From: Bryobacterales bacterium
Lineage (GTDB): Bacteria; Acidobacteriota; Terriglobia; Bryobacterales; Bryobacteraceae
Length of the DNA: 53,959 bases
Assembly (NCBI GenBank): GCA_947446025.1
Contig: CANFEY010000030.1
Span: forward strand, 1-53,959
Direction: 5' to 3'
Made by a program: the position numbers and the translations under genes
Notes under the pieces: model-generated
Database searches by the model: none
The model's input: only the letters and a program-made list of their open reading frames with translations
Told to the model about the DNA's origin: nothing
Part shown: piece by piece, positions 24,624-33,043 of the stretch
Layout of the letters: each line of letters starts with the position of its first letter
Position numbering within the stretch: the first letter of the stretch is position 1

Positions 24624-26333
24624 ATGCCCATTAACCTTGAACCAGTAGACGTCGCCATCATCGGACTCGGAGCCGCCGGAGGCCTCGCCGTGCTCCCTCT
24701 TGCCCGCGCTGGAAAAACTGTAGCAGGCATCGAAGCCGGAACCTGGATGGACCCCGCCAAGGACTACCACGCCGACGAAATCTTCAACAACGTGCGCGGA
24801 CAGGTCACCACCGGCACCAAAGTCTCGCGCGAGATTCCCACCGTGCGCACCGCCGCCAACCAGCCTGCCCGACAAGCCGCGAGCCACCCCATGATGAATG
24901 CCATCGGCGGCACCTCCATCCACTATCACGCGCAAAGTTGGCGATTTAACCCATGGGACTTCCAAGTCCGCACGCGCGCCATCGCCCGCTACGGAGCCAC
25001 CGCCATCCCCACGGGCTCCACCGTCGAAGATTGGCCCCTCACCTACGACGACCTCGAACCTTTCTACGACATCGTCGAGCGGGAAATCGGCGTCTCCGGC
25101 CGTGCAGGAAATCTAAAGGGCAAGCTCACCGGCAAGGGCAGCCCCTTTGAAGGCCCGCGCCAGAACGAATACCCCATGCCGCCCCTGCGCGACACCGGCT
25201 TCACGGACCTGATGAGCAAAGCCGGCCGCGACCTTGGATGGAATCCGTTCCGGGGACCAGCGGCGATCAATTCCGTCAACTATCAGGGGCGCTCGCCTTG
25301 CGGCTATCACGGCTACTGCGACCGCGGTGGATGCCATCTCAACGCGAAGAACTCGACGGCAATCACAACAATTCCCGCAGCTCAGAAGACCGGAAACCTT
25401 AAGATTTTCGACAACGCGCACGTCACCCGCATCGTCTCGAGCAACGATGGCCGCGTTACGGGCGTGCGGTACCGCCGCAACAACGAAGAGTACTTTCAAC
25501 CTGCGAAGGTGGTGCTGACAGGGGCCTACGTTTACGAAAATGTCCGGCTGCTGTTGCTCTCCACCTCGGCGCTTTACCCGAAGGGGCTTGCCAACAACCA
25601 CGGCCAGGTGGGACGCCACTACTTCGGCCACCAGATGGGAGCGGTGCAAGCGCTGTTCCCCTTCGACATCAACACCTGGTACGGCGCGATCGCGCAGGGC
25701 GTGGTCATCGACGAATGGGCAGACGATAATTTCGACCACTCCGGGCTAGGCTTCATCGGCGGCGCAAGCATTCACGCCTATCATGAGCGCCACCCGATCG
25801 CTGCGGCGGGCATGAGCACGTGGGGCAAGACAACGCAGCAGTGGGGCTCGGCGTGGAAGAAATTCATCCATGAGAATGCAGACCGGCAGACCTCTGCCTA
25901 CATCCAATGCAACACGCTGCCCTATGAAGACACGTTCCTTGACCTGGATGACCACGTGAAGGACCCGCTGGGCGATCCCGTCTTGCGCATCACCAATCCC
26001 ACGCACGCTAACGAACAGCGTGCCTCGACGTACGCGGGAACGAAGGCCCAGGAGTGGTACAAGAAAGCCGGGGCGATTGAAGTGAGCGGTGGCGGCGGCG
26101 GCTTCGGCGGAGGCGTCAGCACACACGCCATCGGCGGCACGCGCATGGGCGATGATCCGGAGCGCAACGTGGTGGACCGCTGGGGCTTCTCCCACGAAGC
26201 TCCCAATCTGGGCATCGTAGGCGGGTCCGTGATGGGCACCATCGGTGCGCGCAACCCCACGCTGTCTTTCCAAGCGCTCGCGTGGCGCACGGCCCAGCAC
26301 TTAATCGACAACTGGACGAAAATCGCAGGCTAG
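24624..26333 (+). CDS. GMC-family FAD oxidoreductase
   Basis: The 569-residue flavoprotein starts with the FAD-binding AIIGLGAAGGLAVLPLA and GIEAGTW, and carries the GMC C-terminal HAIGGTRMGDDPERNVVDRWG ... NLGIVGGSVMGTIGARNPTLSFQALA. It most resembles the gluconate-2-dehydrogenase/sorbose-dehydrogenase flavoprotein subgroup, which oxidises sugar or alcohol hydroxyls and passes electrons to a cytochrome. No small or cytochrome subunit is adjacent on the same strand. No signal peptide is seen. AGGA precedes ATG. Its stop TAG directly abuts the stop of the convergent gene. Confidence 0.88.
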   Translation: MPINLEPVDVAIIGLGAAGGLAVLPLARAGKTVAGIEAGTWMDPAKDYHADEIFNNVRGQVTTGTKVSREIPTVRTAANQPARQAASHPMMNAIGGTSIHYHAQSWRFNPWDFQVRTRAIARYGATAIPTGSTVEDWPLTYDDLEPFYDIVEREIGVSGRAGNLKGKLTGKGSPFEGPRQNEYPMPPLRDTGFTDLMSKAGRDLGWNPFRGPAAINSVNYQGRSPCGYHGYCDRGGCHLNAKNSTAITTIPAAQKTGNLKIFDNAHVTRIVSSNDGRVTGVRYRRNNEEYFQPAKVVLTGAYVYENVRLLLLSTSALYPKGLANNHGQVGRHYFGHQMGAVQALFPFDINTWYGAIAQGVVIDEWADDNFDHSGLGFIGGASIHAYHERHPIAAAGMSTWGKTTQQWGSAWKKFIHENADRQTSAYIQCNTLPYEDTFLDLDDHVKDPLGDPVLRITNPTHANEQRASTYAGTKAQEWYKKAGAIEVSGGGGGFGGGVSTHAIGGTRMGDDPERNVVDRWGFSHEAPNLGIVGGSVMGTIGARNPTLSFQALAWRTAQHLIDNWTKIAG

Positions 26334-27677
26334 CTAGCGCGTCCGCGGACCGAAATTCGTAAACAAGAAATCGAGCAACCCTGCCCGCTCCTCGTCGCGC
26401 ACTCGCGCGCCCCAACCTGTCATCTTCGTCACCTCACGGTCCCACTGTGCACGCGTGAGGCGCTGTTGGCGGATGACATCCTCGCCGTGACATCCTGTAC
26501 ACGCACTGATCACCGGGGGCGTCTGCGCTGGAGCGGTAAGCGGCGCCACTGAACGGACTTCCCTCACCACATCCAGCCCCACTCTATGCACCACGTTCCA
26601 CAGATACCCCGAAGGGTTCCACTCCTGCTCCATCGGCTGCGTGTTCCCTGCGGCATCGCGAGCGCGGGCCAGTATCGTCACGTAGCCAACACTCCTGGGC
26701 GTCCACGCAAGTTCCCACTGCCTCCAACCGAACTGCGTACGTTTGCCCACGAGAGCCGCCGCTTTCCACGCGCGCCCGCCGTCCACACTCACTTCGACGG
26801 AGTTCACCGGGCCGGCGTCTCCACTCCAAGCAGCACCGCGGATGGTGAGCGGTTTCCCCATGACTGCCTGCGTGCCGCTCTCTGGCGAAGTGATCACGCT
26901 CTTCACGCGCAAACTGGTAACGGGTCGCATCTGGTCCGCCGCCACGGCCGAACCTGGGGCCACCGCATTTCCTGGATGAAGATAGGCGCTCTTCATCCAG
27001 AACCCATCGTGCTCTTTGTCCAGCACGTGGATCTCCGTGAGCCACTTTACCCACGAATCTCCGGCCCAACCCGGAGCGATCACGCGCAGCGGAAAACCGT
27101 GCTTCACCGGCAAGGGCGCGCCGTTCATTTCAAAGGCGAGCAGCGTGTTTGGGTCCAGCGCTTTACGCATCGGGATGGAGCGCTGGAAATCCGGCATGCT
27201 GCCCACAGGCACGTCCGCTCCCGCGAAGAGCACCTCGCGCGCGGAAGGCTGCAAGCCCGCGCGGCGCAGCACATCCGCCAGCCGCACACCGCGCCATCGC
27301 CCGTTGCCAACCGCGCCGTGCGTCCACTGCAAACCCGGCATGGGTGGATCATAGAACGCGCGCCCATTGCCGGCGCACTCAGCCACGCTGTCCAATTCGA
27401 CGGCGGGCAGTGTGAGCAACTCCGCCATGTCCAGCGTGAGCGGCGTGCCCACCGCGCCTTCCACTTTCAGCCGCCACGAACTCAGTTCCACGGCCGGGAC
27501 ATACACGTGCGACCGCACAAAGAAGTGCTCCACCGGCGTGAGGTAATCGGAGAAGCCGCTGAGCGGCATTTCCAGATCCTCAGGCCGGGCCGCGCGCGTC
27601 ACCATATCGCGCTTCGCCCGCTCTTGGCCCTGAAGCAAACCAGCCCCTGCTACCATCAGGAAGTTTCGACGCCGCAT
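26334..27677 (-). CDS. Sulfite-oxidase-like molybdoenzyme fused to cytochrome c
   Basis: The protein has a Tat leader (MRRRNFLMVAGAG; start ATG 27677 chosen for AGGA 9 nt upstream), the sulfite-oxidase Mo-cofactor domain with the ligand Cys in SVAECAGNGR, the dimerisation domain (VKSVITSPESGT...VEVSVDGGRAW), and a C-terminal haem motif CTGCHG with likely axial Met in TKMTGWG. It would oxidise sulfite or a related substrate in the periplasm and hand electrons to its own haem. The fusion replaces the separate SorB/SoxD cytochrome. An ATG at 27683 is an alternative. Confidence 0.88.
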   Translation of the reverse strand: MRRRNFLMVAGAGLLQGQERAKRDMVTRAARPEDLEMPLSGFSDYLTPVEHFFVRSHVYVPAVELSSWRLKVEGAVGTPLTLDMAELLTLPAVELDSVAECAGNGRAFYDPPMPGLQWTHGAVGNGRWRGVRLADVLRRAGLQPSAREVLFAGADVPVGSMPDFQRSIPMRKALDPNTLLAFEMNGAPLPVKHGFPLRVIAPGWAGDSWVKWLTEIHVLDKEHDGFWMKSAYLHPGNAVAPGSAVAADQMRPVTSLRVKSVITSPESGTQAVMGKPLTIRGAAWSGDAGPVNSVEVSVDGGRAWKAAALVGKRTQFGWRQWELAWTPRSVGYVTILARARDAAGNTQPMEQEWNPSGYLWNVVHRVGLDVVREVRSVAPLTAPAQTPPVISACTGCHGEDVIRQQRLTRAQWDREVTKMTGWGARVRDEERAGLLDFLFTNFGPRTR

Positions 27678-27703
27678 CTTCATTTGTCCTAGTCTACTGC
27701 CGA

Positions 27704-27732
27704 TTTTCACCGCCCGCGCGGCGGTGTATACT
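27704..27732 (+). promoter_or_regulatory. Putative promoter with a hairpin in the spacer
   Basis: TTTTCA (27704-27709), a 17-bp spacer, then TATACT (27727-27732) precede the DUF6152 gene. The spacer contains CACCGCC-CGCGC-GGCGGTG (27708-27726), a 7-bp perfect inverted repeat. It could bind a repressor or MerR-type activator, or end transcription from upstream. Confidence 0.4.
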
Positions 27733-27769
27733 CAGAACTACGAAATTTCTTCACGGAAACGAGGGCGTC

Positions 27770-28150
27770 ATGAAACACCTTATATTCGGTCTTTTGCTAG
27801 CTACGTCATTCGCGGTTGGGCACCATTCCTTCACCGCCGCCTATGACACCACGCAGGCGGTTACGGTCAAGGGCGTGATCACCAACGTCCGGCTGCAGAA
27901 TCCGCACTCGTGGTTCTTCTTGGACGTGAAGGACGCCAGCGGCAAGGTGGATCAGTGGGCCTTTGAAGCCGGCACACCCAGCGGCATGTTGCGCAACGGC
28001 TACAAGAAAGATGTGATCAAGAAGGGCGTCGAGGTCACCATCAAGGGCTTCCGGGCGCGTGATGCGTCACAGAAGATGGGCATGCTGCAGCAGTTAATTA
28101 CGCCGGACGGCAAGACCTACGGAATGTTTGGGCCGCAGGAGTCGAAATGA
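27770..28150 (+). CDS. DUF6152-family exported protein
   Basis: The 126-residue protein has a signal peptide, then HHSFTAAYDTTQAVTVKGVITNVRLQNPHSWFFLDVKD, the signature of DUF6152. It is likely a small OB-like beta-barrel in the periplasm; function is unknown. The next gene starts at its stop (ATGA overlap). In Acidobacteriota and some Proteobacteria this family occurs next to the 'PDLSGVW' proteins, as here. Confidence 0.85.
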   Translation: MKHLIFGLLLATSFAVGHHSFTAAYDTTQAVTVKGVITNVRLQNPHSWFFLDVKDASGKVDQWAFEAGTPSGMLRNGYKKDVIKKGVEVTIKGFRARDASQKMGMLQQLITPDGKTYGMFGPQESK

Positions 28151-28905
28151 AGACGCTCGCCGCCGCGCTGCTGCTCGTATCAGCCACCTTTGCACAATCC
28201 AAAGTCCCCATGATCGACGGCCACCCGGACCTATCCGGCGTATGGTGGCGCGGTGCCGACGTCGGCGGCAGGCCTGTGGCTGGAGGGCAGCCCGCCATTG
28301 CCCCCGCGAAACCGGGAGCGCCTCCCGCTCCGACCTTCCCTAGCTTGTATACGCCCGCGGCGGCGGCGAAAGCCAAGACGCTGAGTGACAAGGACGACCC
28401 GACTTTGAAATGCACCCCGACCGCGTTCGGCACGCTGAACGTCAGCATGTTTGACGTGGGCGCGGTGGCGCAGATCGTGCAGACGCCGAAGCTGGTCATC
28501 TTTCTGACCGAGACGTATCACGGCTACCAGATTGTCCCCACCGACGGGCGCAAGCATCGCGACGACATTCCTCCTTCGAACCGCGGCGACGCAGTCGGCC
28601 ACTGGGAAGGCGATGTGTTCGTGGTGGATAAGACGAACTTTACCGACACCTCATGGATCTCCGCCGAAGGCCGCGTTTCCTACCACTCTGAAGCTCTGCA
28701 CATCACCGAACGCTACCGCCGCGTTGATTCCAACACGCTGGAAATCGAGGCCACCCTGGAAGACCCGGAAGTCCTCACCAAGCCTTGGATCGTGCCCAAG
28801 CAAACCCTCATCCTCGCCCCCTTCGACCAAATCATGGATCTGATTTGCTCCGGCGTAGAGACGCAATCTCTGATGGATGGTGCCGCTAAGGCAGCCGGCA
28901 AATAA
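28147..28905 (+). CDS. Exported 'PDLSGVW' protein
   Basis: The 252-residue protein has a signal peptide (1-16) followed by MIDGHPDLSGVWWRG, and a body with GDAVGHWEGDVFVVDKTNF, SEALHITERYRRVDSNTLEIEATLEDPEVLTKPW. The same set of motifs occurs in the C-terminal domain of the protein at 31120-32085, so the two are homologous. The family is widespread in Acidobacteriota and has no known function; a ligand-binding or hydrolytic role in the periplasm is possible. It is coupled to DUF6152 by a 4-bp overlap. Confidence 0.82.
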   Translation: MKTLAAALLLVSATFAQSKVPMIDGHPDLSGVWWRGADVGGRPVAGGQPAIAPAKPGAPPAPTFPSLYTPAAAAKAKTLSDKDDPTLKCTPTAFGTLNVSMFDVGAVAQIVQTPKLVIFLTETYHGYQIVPTDGRKHRDDIPPSNRGDAVGHWEGDVFVVDKTNFTDTSWISAEGRVSYHSEALHITERYRRVDSNTLEIEATLEDPEVLTKPWIVPKQTLILAPFDQIMDLICSGVETQSLMDGAAKAAGK

Positions 28906-28918
28906 AGCAGCCTCCGAT

Positions 28919-29935
28919 ATGCGAGCAGGATTCGCAGCCGTACTACTGTCCTCCACTCTCGTAGTGGCACAGTCACGGTTTATGGCCACGGAGGGACTGA
29001 TCCGCCAGCTCACACCGGGCAAGCTTACTATCCAAACCGACGACCACCGCATCGTCTGGTACATCGTCCGCGATGGGATCCTGACCGCCAGCCCGAGCTA
29101 CGCGCTGGGAGATCGCGTAGAGGTCAGATCGTTTTCGGAAGGCTTGGCCCCATACATCGCGAGTTTGGTTCAGCGGGTCAGCCCACCAGCATCACCGCAG
29201 CCCGCCATCTCAACCGCCCCACCACCTTCTCCCGAAGACGCGGCGATTACCAGCGCCCGCACGGCCACAGCGAAGTTCGTGGAGGAATTGCCCAGCTTCC
29301 AGGTCCACCGCCGCACGGCGCGGCAAGAGAAACGGGGCCGCCTTGCACGCTGGCAAACTCTCGACGAAGTCACCGCCACGCTTGTTTACAGGAACGGAAG
29401 CGAGTCGTACAGCGACATCCGCATTGGCGAGGAGGAAGTCAAGGAATCCCTCAATGAAATCGACGGACTGCACACCACCGGAGAGTTCGGGCAGCTGGTG
29501 GTGGGCATTTTGGATGCCGAGAAACGAGCTGTCTTCGCGCGACCCCGGCCCGTTGAGCTGAACGGGCGAAATGCCTGGCGGTACACATTCTCCATTTCCC
29601 GCGAGCGCTCCAAATGGAGGCTTACCACGCCCTCTGAGCAGTACTTCACCGCTTATACCGGCGCTCTGTGGATCGACCTCGAAACCAGCCGCGTTCTGCG
29701 CGTGGAGATGGAGGCTCGCGAACTTCCCAAAGCGTTCCCCTTGGATACAGTGGAGATGAACGTGGATTATTCCTTCGTCAAGCTCGACAGCGGCGAGACG
29801 TTCCTGCTCCCAAGCGAGTCCGAGGCGTTGAATTGTGTGCGGGGAACCAACCTCTGCCTCAAGAACGCCACCTTATTCACCGACTACGTGAAGTTCGAGG
29901 CCGAGTCAAAGATCCTCTTCGAGGACGTAAAATAA
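28919..29935 (+). CDS. Exported protein of unknown function
   Basis: I do not recognise a family. From ATG 28919 (MRAGFAAVLLSSTLVVAQS, a good signal peptide) the product has 338 residues. The first third looks like a small beta-barrel (GLIRQLTPGKLTIQTDDHRIVWYIV), then a Ser/Pro-rich linker, then a region with sequential beta-strands such as ARPRPVELNGRNAWRYTF and SRVLRVEMEARELPKAFP, resembling outer-membrane-lipoprotein-like sorting factors (LolA fold) at the level of pattern only. It sits 13 bp after the PDLSGVW gene and has no clear ribosome site. Confidence 0.65.
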   Translation: MRAGFAAVLLSSTLVVAQSRFMATEGLIRQLTPGKLTIQTDDHRIVWYIVRDGILTASPSYALGDRVEVRSFSEGLAPYIASLVQRVSPPASPQPAISTAPPPSPEDAAITSARTATAKFVEELPSFQVHRRTARQEKRGRLARWQTLDEVTATLVYRNGSESYSDIRIGEEEVKESLNEIDGLHTTGEFGQLVVGILDAEKRAVFARPRPVELNGRNAWRYTFSISRERSKWRLTTPSEQYFTAYTGALWIDLETSRVLRVEMEARELPKAFPLDTVEMNVDYSFVKLDSGETFLLPSESEALNCVRGTNLCLKNATLFTDYVKFEAESKILFEDVK

Positions 29936-29983
29936 CCCGGTGCCGCGGTTCCGATTTGCTTGTAAACTAATTCGGGGGTGCCC

Positions 29984-31123
29984 ATGAACCGCAGACACTT
30001 TTCACAGACCGCCGGCCTCGCCGCCATCGGAGCCGCCATCACTCGAAGCGTCAGAGCCGCCGATGCGGCCCGCCCCTCCCGCTCCGAGAGAAAGGACTGG
30101 GCCCGCGAACATCTGCGCGGCCTCAACGGCTTGGTGATGCCGTCCTTTACGCCGGACTTCAAGTCGCTCGATGAAGAAGCCATCCGCATTGACATCCGCC
30201 ACCGCATCAAACAAGGCTTCACCTCCTGCACCGTCTCCGCCAACGGAGCCAACACCGAGCAAACCAAGCGCATGTGGGAACTCGTCCGCGAAGAAACCGC
30301 TGGCAAGATCGGCATGGGCGCGCTCGGTGGCGACCTGCCGTTCCTCCAAAAGCTCGGCTGCTCCTACACCATGGTGTCCTTCCCGCGAAACGCCAAAGTC
30401 GACACCGAAGATCAGGTCTACGCCGAATTCCGCAAAATCATCGACTCCACTTCAATGGCCGCCGTCCTCTACGGCTCCCCCGTCGCAGCGCTGCGCAAAT
30501 TCCACCCCAGCGGCATCCCACTGAACATCTTCGACCGCCTCGCCGACCATCCCAACGTCGTCGGCATGAAGCTCACGCACCCCATGAGCGCGTCCACCGC
30601 GTTCGAACTGTGTGACCGCCTCGCAGACCGCCTCATCATGGGCCCCGTGAATTTCGATCACCTCCCGCTGCTCGCCAAGAGCCACAAGAACATCCAGTGG
30701 AGCGGCCTGTGGATCACCGATGCCCTCCAGTCCCCCGAGAAACCCTACGGCGTCGAGTTCATGGACCTCATCATCAAGGGCCACCTCGCAGACGCCATGA
30801 AGGTCTACTACCAAATGGAGCCCCTCATCCAAGGCATCTACGATCTGCAAGCCCCGCTGCTGTTACACGAAGGCCACCCTTGGCTGCATATGAAATACCT
30901 TCAATGGGCGACGGGCGGCAACGGCGGTTTGCTCCCCTTGAAGCCCAACCCCTTCGAACCCGCCCTCGACGCCGCGGGCCGCGAACTCATCAAGAGCAAT
31001 TTCAAGAAAGCCGGCATCACTCCCGTCGACCGCCCCGAGGAAGAGTTCATCGTAGGCAAGGCGGCTTACGCGAAGGGCGTCCGCGCCTCGCAACTTTCCA
31101 GCAGGCCACTCTACACGCCATGA
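29984..31123 (+). CDS. Tat-exported DapA-like aldolase/lyase
   Basis: The start is ATG 29984 (MNRRHFSQTAGLAAIGAA), a Tat-type leader; GTG 29978 is an alternative. The 379-residue protein follows the dihydrodipicolinate-synthase/N-acetylneuraminate-lyase family: VSANGANTEQT at the carboxylate site, Y163 in VLYGSP, and the Schiff-base Lys in VVGMKLTHP (K196). Export is unusual for this usually cytoplasmic family, so it probably cleaves or condenses a 2-oxo acid in the periplasm. The next gene starts on its stop (ATGA). Substrate is unknown. Confidence 0.8.
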   Translation: MNRRHFSQTAGLAAIGAAITRSVRAADAARPSRSERKDWAREHLRGLNGLVMPSFTPDFKSLDEEAIRIDIRHRIKQGFTSCTVSANGANTEQTKRMWELVREETAGKIGMGALGGDLPFLQKLGCSYTMVSFPRNAKVDTEDQVYAEFRKIIDSTSMAAVLYGSPVAALRKFHPSGIPLNIFDRLADHPNVVGMKLTHPMSASTAFELCDRLADRLIMGPVNFDHLPLLAKSHKNIQWSGLWITDALQSPEKPYGVEFMDLIIKGHLADAMKVYYQMEPLIQGIYDLQAPLLLHEGHPWLHMKYLQWATGGNGGLLPLKPNPFEPALDAAGRELIKSNFKKAGITPVDRPEEEFIVGKAAYAKGVRASQLSSRPLYTP

Positions 31124-32085
31124 ACTTACAGCAGTGTGCGACAAGATTCGCGAGCGTGATGCTGGCCACATCTCTAACCTACGCCGCGGAAATCACCGGC
31201 ATCGTCCGTGACCCGAACGATGCCCCTTTACCCTACGCTCTGATCCAGGCCACCAACGCCGCCGGTGCATTGCATCGAACCCTCTCGACGAATACCGGCG
31301 AATACAAACTCTCTGGATTGCCAGCCGGCAGCTATGACGTTTCCATCAGTCTCACGTTTCTCACGCCATTCCGAAGCCCGGTTACCCTGACTGAGACGCC
31401 TCTCCACCTGGACGCAAAGCTCAACTACGGAGGCACGCTCGGCACACCCGGCGAAGGCCACGAATACTCCCTCGCCGCCGTCCGCCGCGTCGCTCCCAAG
31501 GGCCGCACGCCGAAACTCCCCTCCGGCAAGCCCGACCTCTCCGGCGTGTGGACTTGGCCGCTCACCCTTGACCCCGGCACACCCGAGTGGCTCCCCGCCG
31601 CCGCGCCCGATGGCAGCCTCGCCCCTTCCACCTATTGCCTGACGCACAGCCTCGACTGGTCGAACCCCTACTTCAAATTCATCCACTCCGCCAAGCTGCT
31701 GGTGATGCTGCTCGAAGACGACACGCCCAACTACCGCCAGATCTTCCTCGACGGCCGCAAGCATCCTGCCGATCCCTTTCCCACCTGGTGGGGCCACAGC
31801 ATCGGTCGCTGGGAAGGGGACACGCTGGTAGTGGACCGCGTCGGCTTTACCGAGAAGAGCTGGCTCGACAACGCCGGTCACCGCCATTCGGAGAACCTCC
31901 ACATCGTCGACCGCTACCGCCGCCCCGACCTCGGCCACTTGGAAATCGAAACCACCTACGAAGACGCCCGCTCCCTGCGCAGGCCGTGGACCGTGAAGAA
32001 ACTCTCCATCCTGTCAACTGACCAGGAAGTGCAAGAATACGCCTGCCCAGAGAACAACCTCGACCCCGCGCACATGGGCAAATAG
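31120..32085 (+). CDS. Exported carboxypeptidase-regulatory / 'PDLSGVW' fusion protein
   Basis: The start is ATG 31120, overlapping the DapA-like stop. The 321-residue protein has a signal peptide, a carboxypeptidase-regulatory-like beta-sandwich (AEITGIVRDPNDAPLPYALIQATN ... YKLSGLPAGSYDV), then the PDLSGVWTWP domain with GRWEGDTLVVDRVGF and HIVDRYRRPDLGHLEIETTYED, homologous to the protein at 28147-28905. The pairing of a binding-type sandwich with the unknown domain suggests it recognises a substrate in the periplasm. Function is unknown. Confidence 0.8.
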   Translation: MNLQQCATRFASVMLATSLTYAAEITGIVRDPNDAPLPYALIQATNAAGALHRTLSTNTGEYKLSGLPAGSYDVSISLTFLTPFRSPVTLTETPLHLDAKLNYGGTLGTPGEGHEYSLAAVRRVAPKGRTPKLPSGKPDLSGVWTWPLTLDPGTPEWLPAAAPDGSLAPSTYCLTHSLDWSNPYFKFIHSAKLLVMLLEDDTPNYRQIFLDGRKHPADPFPTWWGHSIGRWEGDTLVVDRVGFTEKSWLDNAGHRHSENLHIVDRYRRPDLGHLEIETTYEDARSLRRPWTVKKLSILSTDQEVQEYACPENNLDPAHMGK

Positions 32086-32086
32086 G

Positions 32087-32094
32087 TATAAAAT
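32087..32094 (+). promoter_or_regulatory. Putative -10 for the dienelactone hydrolase gene
   Basis: TATAAAAT lies just after the upstream stop, about 33 bp before ATG 32128, with AAGGAG a few bases before the start. It gives this gene a possible promoter of its own inside the cluster. Confidence 0.4.
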
Positions 32095-32127
32095 AGTTCA
32101 ACCCGGCCCAAAACAAGGAGCAAACTC

Positions 32128-33039
32128 ATGGAACCCACAAAATCGAAACTACCTCTAGAAGCAGTCCAGCTCTACAACACCTTCATTCACGGCGGCATGT
32201 CGCGCCGCGACTTCATGAACAGCCTGCAGAAGTACGCCGTCGGTGGACTTACCGCCGCCGCCATCGCACAGGCGTTACTGCCGAACTACGCTGCCGCCCA
32301 GCAGGTGTCGCCGACCGACAACCGCATCAAGGCCAGCTACGAAACCATCCCGTCCCCCAACGGCAACGGCACCATCCGCGGCTACCTCGTCCGCCCCATC
32401 AGCGCCGACACGCGCGGCGCCATGCCCACCAAGCTCCCCGGCGTCATCGTGGTCCACGAAAACCGCGGTCTGAATCCACACATCGAAGACGTCGCGCGCC
32501 GCTTCGCCATGGCGAACTTCATGGCCTTCGCGCCCGACGGCCTCACCTCGGTCGGTGGCTTCCCCGGCGACGACTACAAGGGCGGACAGCTCTTCAGCAA
32601 GGTCAACGGCCCCAAGATGCTCGAAGACATGATCGCTGCCGCGCAATGGCTGAAGGCTCGCGCCGACTGCACCGGCAAAATCTGCGCCACCGGCTTCTGC
32701 TACGGAGGCGGCGTCTCGAATAACTTGGCCGCCCGCCTGGGATCTGACATTGCCGCCGTCGCCCCGTTCTACGGTGGCACTCCCCAAGCCGCCGACATCG
32801 CAAAAATCAAGGCCGCCGTCCTGGTCCACCACGGCGCACTCGACACCCGCACCGCCGCCTCTTGGGGCCCCTACGAAACTGCCCTCAAAGCCGCCGGCGC
32901 ACCCTGCGAAGGACACATCTACCCGGACGCTGTCCACGGCTTCCACTGCGACGCAACACCGGAGCGCTACAACAAAGCCGCAGCCGAGTTCGCCTGGAAC
33001 CGCACCATCGAGTGGTTCAACCAGTACGCCCGCGCGTAG
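32128..33039 (+). CDS. Dienelactone hydrolase family protein, exported
   Basis: A 303-residue alpha/beta hydrolase. Residues 24-60 carry a Tat-like segment (SRRDFMNSLQKYAVGGLTAAAIAQ). The dienelactone-hydrolase triad is visible as C191 (ATGFCYGGG), D239 (GALDTR) and H270 (DAVHGFH), with the accessory Glu in VVHENRGL (111). It would hydrolyse a lactone or ester, such as a product of aromatic ring cleavage, outside the cytoplasm. It closes the plus-strand cluster that begins at 27770. The AAGGAG site supports the start. Confidence 0.88.
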   Translation: MEPTKSKLPLEAVQLYNTFIHGGMSRRDFMNSLQKYAVGGLTAAAIAQALLPNYAAAQQVSPTDNRIKASYETIPSPNGNGTIRGYLVRPISADTRGAMPTKLPGVIVVHENRGLNPHIEDVARRFAMANFMAFAPDGLTSVGGFPGDDYKGGQLFSKVNGPKMLEDMIAAAQWLKARADCTGKICATGFCYGGGVSNNLAARLGSDIAAVAPFYGGTPQAADIAKIKAAVLVHHGALDTRTAASWGPYETALKAAGAPCEGHIYPDAVHGFHCDATPERYNKAAAEFAWNRTIEWFNQYARA

Positions 33040-33043
33040 TCGG

